Source: Candidatus Chloroploca sp. Khr17 (GTDB lineage: Bacteria; Chloroflexota; Chloroflexia; Chloroflexales; Chloroflexaceae). From it: 64,000 nucleotides of DNA. Under the pieces are notes generated by a model that saw only the letters and a program-made list of their open reading frames with translations, searched no databases and was not told where the DNA came from. A program made the translations under genes and the position numbers. Positions 36,027-44,475 of this stretch are shown here, in pieces; the first letter of the stretch is position 1; the number at the start of each line of letters is the position of its first letter. The stretch lies in NCBI RefSeq assembly GCF_004138165.1, contig NZ_RYFF01000034.1:1-64000 (forward strand). The letters are read 5' to 3'.

Positions 36027-36035
36027 ATTATAGCA
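36027..36035 (-). promoter_or_regulatory. Extended -10 promoter of the actB-cox operon
   Basis: TGCTATAAT on the minus strand lies about 120 bases upstream of the actB start, with no strong -35. The spacer 35937-36118 holds no gene. Confidence 0.55.
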
Positions 36036-36118
36036 GACAGCAAGCGTTTTCAGGCATCAAGAAAGATATCTGTTAGACCTGAAAGATCGTACCTTTAGGA
36101 ATAGAAGATCTAGGATAC

Positions 36119-36164
36119 TTGCCGTGCTGGGGCAGCGGCCAGTGCCGCTGCCCCAGCACGGCAA
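36119..36164 (-). terminator. Strong hairpin downstream of glcF
   Basis: A perfect 21-base stem (TTGCCGTGCTGGGGCAGCGGC) with a CAGT loop lies 7 bases after the glcF stop. It separates the glycolate-type gene from the actB promoter, so the two units are transcribed independently or with partial read-through. Confidence 0.7.
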
Positions 36165-36170
36165 AGATCG

Positions 36171-37571
36171 TTACACATGGCCCATCTTGCGGCGATAGCT
36201 CTCATCGAGCAACTCGACGATATAACGCACCTGAACCTCTTCGCCGCGGCGGCGCAGTTCACCGGCGAGTTGCAGGGCGCAGCCCGGATTGGCCGTTGCG
36301 ATCACCTTTGCGCCGGTGGCGAGGGCGTTCTTGACCTTACGTGCGCCAAGCTGGGCGGCCATCTCGGGTTGAGTCACATTATAGACACCAGCACTGCCAC
36401 AACACAACGAACTTTCGTTCATTTCGCGCAACTCAAGTTCAGGAATCGCCCGTAAGAGTTGACGCGGTTCGGCGGTAATGCGTTGTGCATGCGCCAGGTG
36501 ACAGGGTTCCTGATAGGTGACCGTAATCGGCAGTGGAGCTAACCCAGCCTTGTTCATGTCGATACTGGTCAGAAACTCGTGGATATCCTTAATTTTCTCG
36601 CTGAAGGCTTCGGCGCGGGCGTGCCAGATGGTATCGTCGTGCAGCAGATGCCCATATTCTTTGAGCGTGCTGCCACAGCCAGCCGCATTGATGACAATTG
36701 CATCTACACCCAGGTGCTCGAAGGCGGCAATATTGCGCCGGGCCAGCGCGCGTCCGCCGTCGAGATCGCCGCCGTGCGTATGCAGAGCCCCACAGCACCC
36801 CTGGTCGGGCGGCAAAATCACTTCACAGCCATTCTGTTGCAGCACCCGGATCGTGGCCTCGTGAACGTGAGAAAAGGCTGTCCCCATAATGCATCCGGTC
36901 AGCACGGCCACACTATAGCGCCGCTCGCCAATGGCCGGGAAGATCTGCCCCTGGGGAACCGTAAAACTACTGCTGATCGGCGGCAGCATCGTCTCGGTTT
37001 CGTCCATCCGGATCAGTTTGAGGATGCCGCTGTTGCGGGCAAACCACTGCAACCCGCTGCGTTGATAGAGCCGCATTGACCATGAGAAGGTACGGAAGGC
37101 CCGCATATCCTGGAAGAGCAGATCAAACACCCCCCGTCGCAACCCTTCCTGCCAGAGTGGTCGCGGGGGCAACACAGGCTGCGCGGCGATAGACGTTGGT
37201 GCCTCGGCGCTGCGCCCGGCATCACGCGCCTGCTCGATCTGCGTCCGGCTTGCTTCGAGAATGGCCCCATACTGCACTCCCGAAGGACAGACGGCCTCGC
37301 AGGCGCGACAGTTGAGGCACTGGCTCATCTGCTCTTGAAAGACCTCGCTATCAATGCCGATGCGGCCTTCATCAACGGCCTTCATCAAATAGATGCGCCC
37401 GCGTGGCGACGACATTTCCAGGCCCGTCTCGCGATAGGTCGGGCACGACGAGAGACAAAGCCCGCAGTGGACACAGGTATTGATGATCGCGGTGCTGGGG
37501 CGATCCTTATTGCCAAATCCAACCAGGGGAATGTCGACCTTTGTTCTTGCTTTGGTAGGCTCACTCGTCAC
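36171..37571 (-). CDS. glcF: Glycolate oxidase iron-sulfur subunit GlcF-like
   Basis: The 466-residue protein has an N-terminal pair of [4Fe-4S] motifs (CVHCGLCLSSCPTY and CLNCRACEAVCPSG). Two CCG domains follow (CCGALHTHGG and CCGSAGVYN, each with partners such as GCIMGTAF and QEPCHLAHAQR). This is the electron-transfer subunit of glycolate/D-lactate oxidases (GlcF type), soluble and associating with the FAD subunits. The latter are fused in the next upstream gene (37888-40683). Electrons would go to quinone. The hairpin at 36119 follows. LutA/LldE relatives are shorter, so the GlcF assignment fits the length. Confidence 0.9.
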   Translation of the reverse strand: MTSEPTKARTKVDIPLVGFGNKDRPSTAIINTCVHCGLCLSSCPTYRETGLEMSSPRGRIYLMKAVDEGRIGIDSEVFQEQMSQCLNCRACEAVCPSGVQYGAILEASRTQIEQARDAGRSAEAPTSIAAQPVLPPRPLWQEGLRRGVFDLLFQDMRAFRTFSWSMRLYQRSGLQWFARNSGILKLIRMDETETMLPPISSSFTVPQGQIFPAIGERRYSVAVLTGCIMGTAFSHVHEATIRVLQQNGCEVILPPDQGCCGALHTHGGDLDGGRALARRNIAAFEHLGVDAIVINAAGCGSTLKEYGHLLHDDTIWHARAEAFSEKIKDIHEFLTSIDMNKAGLAPLPITVTYQEPCHLAHAQRITAEPRQLLRAIPELELREMNESSLCCGSAGVYNVTQPEMAAQLGARKVKNALATGAKVIATANPGCALQLAGELRRRGEEVQVRYIVELLDESYRRKMGHV

Positions 37572-37675
37572 AGTTGCTGCTCCTCTAGATATAGTTTCAC
37601 AAGGCCTTGATTGCGCGGGCTATCGTTAATATTCTGGTTAGGCAAGGTTTCAGAAGGGCCGGATCAGTTTGACCC

Positions 37676-37830
37676 TCGCCGCGGAGTGCCGACTTCAGTC
37701 GGCTGAGCCGGAAGCCGACTGATGGTCTTTCAGTAAATGATCCGCTATGCGCCTGATGCCGTCGGGCTAAAGCCCTCGGCTAGGGACTGCGAAGCCCACC
37801 TTCGTGGGCTAGAGCGGATTAATTTCTTGA
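37676..37830. repeat. REP-like hairpin cluster
   Basis: The 37572-37887 spacer holds no gene. It contains GCCGACTTCAGTCGGC, then GCCGGAAGCCGACTGATGG, and CTCGGCTAGGGACTGCGAAG followed by CCCACCTTCGTGGGCT. The last arrangement repeats at 4677-4713 and 40866-40900 with base-paired changes. Such compensating changes suggest selection for the stem. Confidence 0.65.
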
Positions 37831-37887
37831 AAACCATAAGCCGGCACTCCGATGAACGTAAGCGGCACCGCATCCTGGAACCTTGTC

Positions 37888-40683
37888 TTAGGGCACAAAA
37901 CGCACCGAAGGATGCATGCATCCCTGGGGATCGAGTTCGGTCTTCAGCGTGCGCATCAGATCCTGGGCAGGCACGAACCCCCAGGGGTGGAGGCCCGCCC
38001 GTACGGCAGGTGTGGCGTCAAGCAAGTGGACATGCAGCCAGCGTTCGGCGAGGAGTGTATAGAACTGGCGGAGATCTTCCGTGGCACCGGTGGCGTGCAG
38101 ATACGCGACGCCATTGAGGGCGCGTGCGTTGAGGCGCAGGCCAAGGCGACACTGCACCGCAAGCTGTCCGGCATCTTCCACCGCCTCACACAGATCGGCG
38201 GGTGGCACGGCCAGGCGTATGCGGGCAGTGTGCGGGTCAGAGCCAGCGCTATCAAGGGCAATGAGCTCGTGCCACAGGGCGCTTTCGGCTTCACCCTCCA
38301 GGTGCTGGCTCACCATCAGGGAGGAGCCTGCCATCAGCGCAAGTTCACGCAGATGGCGTTCAACCGCAGCGGGATGGCCTTCAGCACGTATATAGAGCAG
38401 CGGAAGAGGGGAGAGTACGGTCTGGGATGAAGGCGATCCTGCTTCGATGGTTGGGATATGTTCAGGAACCTGGAGTGAGACCGCGGCGGCAGCAGCCTGG
38501 AAGGCCTCGACATATTCAACGGCAGTTGGCTGCAAGCGACTGGCGGCCAAGTGATCAACCAGCGCAAAAGCACTGGCACGATCAGGGCAGGTCAGGACGA
38601 GCGTCGCCGTAGTAGGTGGTTGTGGAAAAACCTTGAGGCTGACGGTGGCAATAATGCCCAGGGTACCACGGCTCCCGACAAAGAGCTTGGGCAGGTCATA
38701 GCCGCTCACATTCTTGACCACCTGAGCGCCGAGGCGCACGAGGGTGCCATCGGCTTCCACGACCGTCATGCCAAGCACCCAATCGCGCAGGGTGCCATAG
38801 CCTGTGCGGCGCGGCCCATCGACGGCGGCAGCCACGAGGCCCCCCAAGGTCGCCTGCTCTGCCCCGGCGACGTCGAGGGGGAGTTGTTGCCCATTCGTGG
38901 CGAGCAACCGGCGCAATGCGGCCAGCGTCATCCCTGCCTCGACGCCAATGGTGAGATCATCGGGAGCATAGGTGCAAACCCGGGTCAAGCGTTGCGTCAG
39001 AATGACAACCTGCACGTCGGTGCTTGTGTGGTCAAGCTCAGGTGGTGTACCGCCACCGAGAGGCACAACGGCGACCCCGGCGCGATAACAGACGGCGACA
39101 CTCGCGGCCAGTTCCTCGACAGTACCGGGTTGGATCGTCACCTGCGCGTCGTGCGCGCTGACATAGGCAGAGCCGAGCAACTGGCGGAGCGTGTCGGCCA
39201 GAGCTGCGACGGGCAACTGCGGCTCGCGTGCGGCGTGCAAGCGTGCGCGTCGCTGGGCAGCCAGGTCAAGCGGCGGCATCGCCGTCGGAAAAATCTTGGC
39301 CGGATTGAACTGATTGGTCGGGTTAAAGACCGCAAAGACAGCGGCGTGCAATTGCAGATCAGCGAGACTCATCAAAAGGGGCAAAAAATCCTGTTTTTCC
39401 AACCCAATGCCGTGCTCACCACTAATCACGCCGCCCTGCTCGATGCTCAACGCAAGCACCGCCTCGGCGATCGCGTGGGCGCGATGGGTCTGGTCGGCAT
39501 CGCGGGGATCATAGAGCACGAGGGGATGCAAATTGCCATCGCCGGCATGAAAGACATTGCAGACCTCCATGCCATATTCTTGGCGCAGACGCTCGACATG
39601 CTCCATCATCAGGGGCAAGCGAGTCCGCGGCACCGACGTATCAACGAGCAAATAGGCGGGCGCGAGGCGGCCAATCGCCCCGGCAAACGCCTTGCGCGCC
39701 GCCCAAACGCGGGCCTGTTCAACGGGCGTACGGGCCGGGCGCAGTTCAAACGCGCCCTGGTCACGACAGATCTGCAGGATCTGCTCGAGCAGATCATCAA
39801 GCCCATCCTCGACCCCATCCACCTCAATAATCAGGAGGGTCGTACCCTCGGCTTCGGGCAAGCCGAGGCCATAGGCCCCATTGACAGCCCGAATGCCATT
39901 ATGGTCCATCACCTCAAGCGACGTGGGAAGCGAACCAGCGGCAATGACGGCGCTCACCGCTGCCGAGGCGGCAATCACACTGGGGAAGAGGGCGAGCACG
40001 ACGCGATTCGCCTCGGGCAATGGTGTCAGGCGAACAATCGCCCGCGTCACCGGCCCAAAGGTTCCTTCGCTACCGACGATCACGCCGGTCAGATCATAAC
40101 CAGACGCCTCGGCAACCCCATCGCCAGTCCAGACCAGCGTCCCATCGGGACGCACGAGTTCGACAGCGAGAATATGATTGGTTGTCACCCCATACTTCAG
40201 ACAATGAGGCCCGCCGGCATTGGTCCCGAGATTGCCGCCAATGGTACTGGCGCGTTGGGAGGAAGGGTCGGGGGCAAACTGAAAACCGAGGGGGGCGAGG
40301 TAGGCATTCAACTCAGCATTGACCACGCCTGCTTGAACAACCGCGAAGCGTGAGCGCGTTTCAACCTGCTCGATCTGCTCCATCCGGGCGAAGCTCAGCA
40401 CAAGCCCACGACGGACGGGAACAGCGCCACCGGCAATACCCGTCCCGGCACCACGGGCGACAATCGGATAGCCGGCTTGCAGCGCGAGGCGCACCGCAGT
40501 TGCCGCCTGCTCAAGCGTCGCAGGCACAGCCACGAGATCGGGTATGCAAGCCACAATCATGCTCGCATCTGCATCGTAGGTACGCAGTGCATCAAGCGAG
40601 GTCACAACAGCGTGTGAACCGAGTGCCTGGCATAATGCGGCAACCAGACCATCAGCGGGGGCAACGTGATCCATTGGCACCAT
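37888..40683 (-). CDS. GlcD-GlcE fusion: two FAD-linked oxidase domains in one chain
   Basis: The 931-residue protein joins two FAD-binding type 4 domains. Residues 1-475 match GlcD. They have VARGAGTGIAGGAVPVRRG, ASTIGGNLGTNAGGPHCLKYGV, GSEGTFGPVTRAIVRL and the C-terminal GDGNLHPL and GEHGIGLEK. Residues 495-931 match GlcE, with VPLGGGTPPELDHT, ATLGGLVAAAVDGPRRTGYG, VKNVSGYDLPKLFVGSRGTLGII and a divergent tail. GlcD oxidises glycolate or D-lactate with FAD; GlcE is its partner. With GlcF downstream the set makes a complete GlcDEF-type complex. Genes are usually separate, so the fusion is unusual. It may start at 40683 or at an inner Met at 40674. Substrate not provable from sequence. Confidence 0.92.
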   Translation of the reverse strand: MVPMDHVAPADGLVAALCQALGSHAVVTSLDALRTYDADASMIVACIPDLVAVPATLEQAATAVRLALQAGYPIVARGAGTGIAGGAVPVRRGLVLSFARMEQIEQVETRSRFAVVQAGVVNAELNAYLAPLGFQFAPDPSSQRASTIGGNLGTNAGGPHCLKYGVTTNHILAVELVRPDGTLVWTGDGVAEASGYDLTGVIVGSEGTFGPVTRAIVRLTPLPEANRVVLALFPSVIAASAAVSAVIAAGSLPTSLEVMDHNGIRAVNGAYGLGLPEAEGTTLLIIEVDGVEDGLDDLLEQILQICRDQGAFELRPARTPVEQARVWAARKAFAGAIGRLAPAYLLVDTSVPRTRLPLMMEHVERLRQEYGMEVCNVFHAGDGNLHPLVLYDPRDADQTHRAHAIAEAVLALSIEQGGVISGEHGIGLEKQDFLPLLMSLADLQLHAAVFAVFNPTNQFNPAKIFPTAMPPLDLAAQRRARLHAAREPQLPVAALADTLRQLLGSAYVSAHDAQVTIQPGTVEELAASVAVCYRAGVAVVPLGGGTPPELDHTSTDVQVVILTQRLTRVCTYAPDDLTIGVEAGMTLAALRRLLATNGQQLPLDVAGAEQATLGGLVAAAVDGPRRTGYGTLRDWVLGMTVVEADGTLVRLGAQVVKNVSGYDLPKLFVGSRGTLGIIATVSLKVFPQPPTTATLVLTCPDRASAFALVDHLAASRLQPTAVEYVEAFQAAAAAVSLQVPEHIPTIEAGSPSSQTVLSPLPLLYIRAEGHPAAVERHLRELALMAGSSLMVSQHLEGEAESALWHELIALDSAGSDPHTARIRLAVPPADLCEAVEDAGQLAVQCRLGLRLNARALNGVAYLHATGATEDLRQFYTLLAERWLHVHLLDATPAVRAGLHPWGFVPAQDLMRTLKTELDPQGCMHPSVRFVP

Positions 40684-40789
40684 CGCCTATCCAGGAAGTC
40701 TCAAGCGGAAACGGCCTTATTGTAACATGTTCTTATCTATTTGTGGCACTCTGCACGCCCTAAATAGTGTATGAAATAAGTTTCCTATG

Positions 40790-40915
40790 CTGGAGTGTCG
40801 GCTTTAGCCGGCTGAAGCCGGCACTCCCTTCGGCAGCAGGGCAGAAAACGTACGTTGCAGATCACTAAGGTGATGCGAAGCCCATCTCGTGGGCTTGCGC
40901 GGATTCATTTCTGGA
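40790..40915. repeat. REP-like hairpins near the glcDE promoter
   Basis: GTCGGCTTTAGCCGGCTGAAGCCGGCACTCCC (split: GTCGGCTTTAGCCGG and CTGAAGCCGGCACTCCC) and GCGAAGCCCATCTCGTGGGCT, then GCGCGGATTCATTTCTGGAA, parallel the cluster at 37676-37830, including the downstream GCGGATT-ATTTCTTGAAA tail. No gene is present from 40684 to 41008. Confidence 0.6.
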
Positions 40916-40936
40916 AGATCATAAAGCACGCACACC

Positions 40937-40983
40937 TAAACCGTGAAGCCTCTGGGGCTGTGCCCCAGAGGCTTCACGGTTTA
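40937..40983 (-). terminator. Perfect 22-base-arm hairpin after the RRM gene
   Basis: Arms TAAACCGTGAAGCCTCTGGGGC and its complement are exact around TGT. It lies 25 bases beyond the RRM protein stop and has no T tract. Confidence 0.7.
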
Positions 40984-41008
40984 GATCGTATGAAGGGCCT
41001 AGGCTGCT

Positions 41009-41296
41009 TTAGTAACGAGGACGCCGATCGTAGCTACCTCGACCAGACGAGGACTTCTCCTCGGCCTGGTTCACCCGCAGGTTACGACCATCAACCTCGT
41101 GACCATCAGTCGCCTGGATCAACGCACCGATGTCATTTGTTTCCATCTCGACAAAACCAAAGCCGCGTGAACGGCCAGTATCACGGTCGCTAATGACACG
41201 TGCGCTCTGAACATCGCCGTGATCCGCAAAGATCTGCGTCAACACGTCATCATTCACGCTCCAGGGAAGATTTCCGACAAATAATTTGACCTGCAT
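41009..41296 (-). CDS. RNA-binding protein with a single RRM domain
   Basis: The 95-residue protein is an RNA recognition motif over its first 80 residues. RNP2 is KLFVGNLPW and RNP1 is RGFGFVEME, with the aromatic pair positioned to stack on RNA bases. A short Arg/Ser/Gly tail (EKSSSGRGSYDRRPRY) follows. Bacterial single-RRM proteins of this size are often cold-induced RNA chaperones, as in cyanobacterial Rbp proteins. AGGAGTG precedes the ATG. A leader of about 230 bases with a stem near 41329-41349 (GATGACAGCA/ GCTATCATC) might mediate temperature control, but that is inference. It is a single gene with a terminator hairpin. Confidence 0.92.
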   Translation of the reverse strand: MQVKLFVGNLPWSVNDDVLTQIFADHGDVQSARVISDRDTGRSRGFGFVEMETNDIGALIQATDGHEVDGRNLRVNQAEEKSSSGRGSYDRRPRY

Positions 41297-41615
41297 TCCA
41301 ACACTCCTCTGCGCGACTGCGCAGGCTTAGATGACAGCATTGCTATCATCACGATACATCCGTCGACAACTCGAATCGCCGATGGCCAGGCATATGCCTG
41401 ACGCGCTCGCTCCGGCAAACACAACAACAGCATACTTCGAGCGACGAAGGGTATCCGTGGAACCAGGAACTAAGAGGTAAGTAAGGTCTCACAGCAGGTG
41501 ATGTTGGCTAACCTATCCATTATACCAAGCCTTGAGCTAAAAAGCAACCGTGATCGAGAAGCTAGATAGGGCGATGGCATCATACGAAACCGGAGACAAA
41601 AAGACGCTCTCTCAG

Positions 41616-41693
41616 GGCACCCGCAAGGGGTGCCCCTACCGGCCGGGGGCCGGACCCGGTGTACGGGCACCCCTTGTGGGTGCCCTGGCGGGG
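41616..41693. repeat. GGGCACCC hairpin
   Basis: CAGGGCACCCGCAAGGGGTGCCCC and GGGCACCCCTTGTGGGTGCCCTG pair imperfectly around a GGCCGGGGGCCGG core, relatives of the 6040-6400 repeats. The surrounding 41297-41795 spacer has no credible gene. Confidence 0.7.
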
Positions 41694-41759
41694 TGCATAC
41701 ACGGAAGATGCAAGCGCCCTATACCCGCCATCCACCGGCTATCCACAACGGCTTTCTGG

Positions 41760-41768
41760 TGCTATACT
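41760..41768 (+). promoter_or_regulatory. Extended -10 promoter
   Basis: TGCTATACT lies 27 bases before the start at 41796, giving a very short leader with AAAGGAG. Confidence 0.5.
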
Positions 41769-41795
41769 GAGTAGAGAAGAACAAAGGAGTTTCCG

Positions 41796-42269
41796 ATGCA
41801 AAAACGCATTCTTGGTTCAGAAGCTGTCATCGGCACGGATGATACCAGCACCTGGCTCGACCTGGAGTCACTCGCCAGGGTTGAGCTTTCTTCCGAGGAC
41901 CCTGACCACCCGATCGAAGCCGCCTTCCGTCCTGGGTCCGGGTCAGGCTGGCGCGCAGCTTCCCCCGGGCGCCAGATCATTCGGCTTATCTTCACTGTGC
42001 CCCAGGCCCTTCGGCGCATACGTCTTGTCATTGATGAAGCTACGCATCAGCGCACGCAGGAGTTTGCGCTCACCTGGGCAGAGGCAATGGGCGCACCGCA
42101 GCGCGAGATCGTGCGCCAGCAGTTTACGTTCAGCCCACCCAACACGACTCAGCAGGTCGAGGATTACCATGTGGAACTGGCTGGCGTGAGCATCATTGAG
42201 TTACAGATCATTCCGGACATCAGCGGAAGCCCGTTGCTAGCCTCGCTGGCAACATTCCAGCTTGCGTAG
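41796..42269 (+). CDS. Conserved hypothetical, beta-sandwich (carbohydrate-binding-like)
   Basis: The 157-residue soluble protein begins MQKRILGSEAVIGTDDTSTWLDLESLARVELSSEDPDHPIE. Its pattern, with strand-rich FTVPQALRRIRLVIDE, QTFSPPNTT-like QFTFSPPNTTQQVEDYHVEL and LQIIPDISGSPLLASLATFQLA, fits a galactose-binding-like jelly roll seen in a conserved hypothetical family of cyanobacteria and Chloroflexota. AAAGGAG lies 7 bases before the ATG and a promoter 27 bases upstream. It is followed by an unrelated small gene 32 bases later, so they may share mRNA. Ligand unknown; no signal peptide, hence probably cytoplasmic. Confidence 0.72.
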   Translation: MQKRILGSEAVIGTDDTSTWLDLESLARVELSSEDPDHPIEAAFRPGSGSGWRAASPGRQIIRLIFTVPQALRRIRLVIDEATHQRTQEFALTWAEAMGAPQREIVRQQFTFSPPNTTQQVEDYHVELAGVSIIELQIIPDISGSPLLASLATFQLA

Positions 42270-42301
42270 GGCTTGGCAGCTTAATGAAGGAGTCCAGAGC
42301 A

Positions 42302-42559
42302 ATGCCTGATCGCACATTATCAGTCTACGAATCCGCTGATTGGTGGGCACGCCTCGCCGGTGTCGCCCATGTTCACTATGATGCTCGAGGCATCCTGTTG
42401 GTCAATGAGGTAGCCGTTGAGTCGACGCGCAAAAGCGGGCACTTCACGGTGCTGAGTTGCGTGGATGGAAGTACGACTGTGGTCTTGAGTAGTTTTCTCC
42501 GTCTGGTGCCTGATCAAGACCATCAGGATGTGCCAGGTGATCCGCTGCTCAAAATCTGA
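42302..42559 (+). CDS. Small protein of unknown family, paralogue of the gene at 49024
   Basis: This roughly 85-residue soluble protein opens MPDRTLSVYESADWWARLAG and continues through VHYDARGILLVNEV and TRKSGHFTVLSCVDGSTTV to LSSFLRLVP. It is not a family I recognise. The protein at 49024 is about 80% identical to it over most of its length, and the DNA around the start is identical for about 30 bases. The start at 42302 is set by that match and by GAAGGAGT nine bases upstream; an in-frame ATG at 42284 is outside the conserved region. Predicted strand-rich and compact. Convergent with the KefC gene. Confidence 0.65.
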   Translation: MPDRTLSVYESADWWARLAGVAHVHYDARGILLVNEVAVESTRKSGHFTVLSCVDGSTTVVLSSFLRLVPDQDHQDVPGDPLLKI

Positions 42560-42573
42560 ACGTCCCCAGTGCA

Positions 42574-44475
42574 TCAAGCACTCAACCCGGCTTGCTGGCG
42601 CACCTCTTCGCGCAGCGAGTCGGGATCCCAGCCGGCATCGCGGTCGAGGTCGGCATCGGCGAGATCGGCCAGCAGCAGTTGCTCGAGATCGGCAATGCGG
42701 CGGCGAGCGTTGGTGAGATAGGCGGCCTGATCATCGCGGTGTGCGACCAATTCATGCATTGACTGTTCATCGTGGTGCAAGAAGGTCTGGGTTGCGCGGC
42801 GGGCCTGATACGCCCGAAAGCCCATTGTCTGCATCACCTCGGCCCCCATGCGCAGCGCCGTATCAACACTCTCACGGTAGACGTGGTGTGCCCCCGCACG
42901 CACGAGATCCTGGGCGTCATTCCAATCAAAGGCACGAGCATAGATCGTCAGATGCGGAAAATGTTTCTTGGCTGTGTGGACGAGGGCCATCGTCTTTTCG
43001 GGGGTGTCAAGGGCGATCACAAGAATTTTCGCGTGGCCGGCCCCTGCCGAGGCGAGCAGATCGTAGCGTGAGGCATCGCCATAGTAGACTTTTAGCCCCA
43101 GCTTTCGCAAGAGATCGACCCGATCCGAGTCGATATCGAGCACGGTGGTACGGATATTATTGGCCTTGAGCAAACGACCGACGGTTGCGCCGAAGCTGCC
43201 AAAACCAACGATCAAGACCGCATTCTCCTCATCAATTGCGTCAGCGGGGCGGGCTTCGGCTTTACGGGTGCCAAAGCGCGGCTGCACAAAACGCTCGTTG
43301 ATGACGAGCAAGAGCGGCGTCAACGCCATTGAAAGGGCCACAGCGGCCACCAGCGGATCGGTCAGCGCCGCCGTCAACACACCCTCCTGGCGGGCAAAGG
43401 AAAAGAGCACAAAGGCAAACTCGCCCACCTGCGGCAACGAAAACGCCACCAGCGCACTCTGATCCATGCTCAGGCGGAAACTCCGGGCCAGCCCAAAGAG
43501 AATGGCAAATTTGACGGCAATGATCGCGACCACAAGGCCGACGATCAAGAGGGGTTGCGCGAAGAGCAAGCCAAAATCAATCGAGGCCCCTACCGCAATG
43601 AAAAAGAGGCCAAGCAACAGACCCTTGAAGGGATCAATATCGCTTTCGAGTTCGTGGCGATACTCGCTATTGGCGAGCACAACCCCGGCGAGGAAAGTCC
43701 CGAGGGCGGGACTCAGCCCGACGGCGCTCATCAGCAGGGCAATGCCGATCACCAGCAAGAGCGCCGCAGCGGTGAAGATCTCGCGGAGGCGGGTCTGGGC
43801 GATGGCACTGAGAGCGGGGCGGACGAGGAAGCGACCAAACACAATAATCGCGGCCACAGCCCCGATCACGGCCAGCGTCTGCGCCCAGGGCGGCAGGGAT
43901 GCGATCAACGTCGTGCTTGCGTGGCCCTCATCGTGATGTTCAGCGGCGGCACTGCCCCCGGCGGCAAGCAGCGGGAAAAGCGCGAGCATCGGGATCACCG
44001 CAATATCCTGGAAGAGCAGCACCGCAAAGGCACTCTGGCCGCCCTCAGTTTTGAGCAACCCACGTTCAGCGAGCGATTGCAGCACAATCGCGGTTGACGA
44101 GAGCGAGAGGGTCATGCCGATCGCGACTGCTTCTTGCCAGGTCAGGCCGACGACGATGCCGAGGCCCGCAAAGACAAGTGACGTCACGAGCACCTGCAAA
44201 CCACCGAGCCCCAGAATCGGCTGACGCAAGCGCCAGAGCAGACTCGGCTCGAGTTCGAGGCCGACCACAAAGAGCATCATCACCACGCCAAACTCGGCGA
44301 AGTGCATCACATCTTCACCCTCTTGCCCCACCAACCCGAGCATAAACGGGCCGATCACCACTCCGGCGAGCAGATAGCCCAGAACGGAACCGAGCCCAAG
44401 GCGTTTGGCAATGGGCACCGCGATCACGGCGGCGGCAAGATAGATGAACGCCTGAAAGAGCAGACTCCCATTCAT
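42574..44475 (-). CDS. Glutathione-regulated-type K+ efflux antiporter KefB/KefC
   Basis: The 633-residue monovalent cation:proton antiporter-2 family protein has about 12 helices (residues 1-385). AGVVIGPFMLGLVG, GVVMMLFVVGLELEP, TLSLSSTAIVLQSL and LLFQDIAVIPMLAL are signatures of the Kef/CPA2 core, the latter holding the ion-binding Asp. Residues 400-530 form a TrkA-N/RCK nucleotide-binding domain (VLIVGFGSFGATVGRLLKA, GDASRYDLLASAGA). A helical tail follows. It exchanges K+ for H+ across the membrane, gated by redox or metabolite binding to the RCK domain. It overlaps the KefF-like gene by 4 bases, which supports the Kef assignment. Confidence 0.92.
   Translation of the reverse strand: MNGSLLFQAFIYLAAAVIAVPIAKRLGLGSVLGYLLAGVVIGPFMLGLVGQEGEDVMHFAEFGVVMMLFVVGLELEPSLLWRLRQPILGLGGLQVLVTSLVFAGLGIVVGLTWQEAVAIGMTLSLSSTAIVLQSLAERGLLKTEGGQSAFAVLLFQDIAVIPMLALFPLLAAGGSAAAEHHDEGHASTTLIASLPPWAQTLAVIGAVAAIIVFGRFLVRPALSAIAQTRLREIFTAAALLLVIGIALLMSAVGLSPALGTFLAGVVLANSEYRHELESDIDPFKGLLLGLFFIAVGASIDFGLLFAQPLLIVGLVVAIIAVKFAILFGLARSFRLSMDQSALVAFSLPQVGEFAFVLFSFARQEGVLTAALTDPLVAAVALSMALTPLLLVINERFVQPRFGTRKAEARPADAIDEENAVLIVGFGSFGATVGRLLKANNIRTTVLDIDSDRVDLLRKLGLKVYYGDASRYDLLASAGAGHAKILVIALDTPEKTMALVHTAKKHFPHLTIYARAFDWNDAQDLVRAGAHHVYRESVDTALRMGAEVMQTMGFRAYQARRATQTFLHHDEQSMHELVAHRDDQAAYLTNARRRIADLEQLLLADLADADLDRDAGWDPDSLREEVRQQAGLSA

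Noticed and set aside
38551-40353. A 600-codon open frame antisense to the GlcD-GlcE fusion
   Set aside because: It mirrors the codon pattern of the real gene on the other strand, has no family resemblance and no start site; GC-rich codon bias leaves the antisense frame open.
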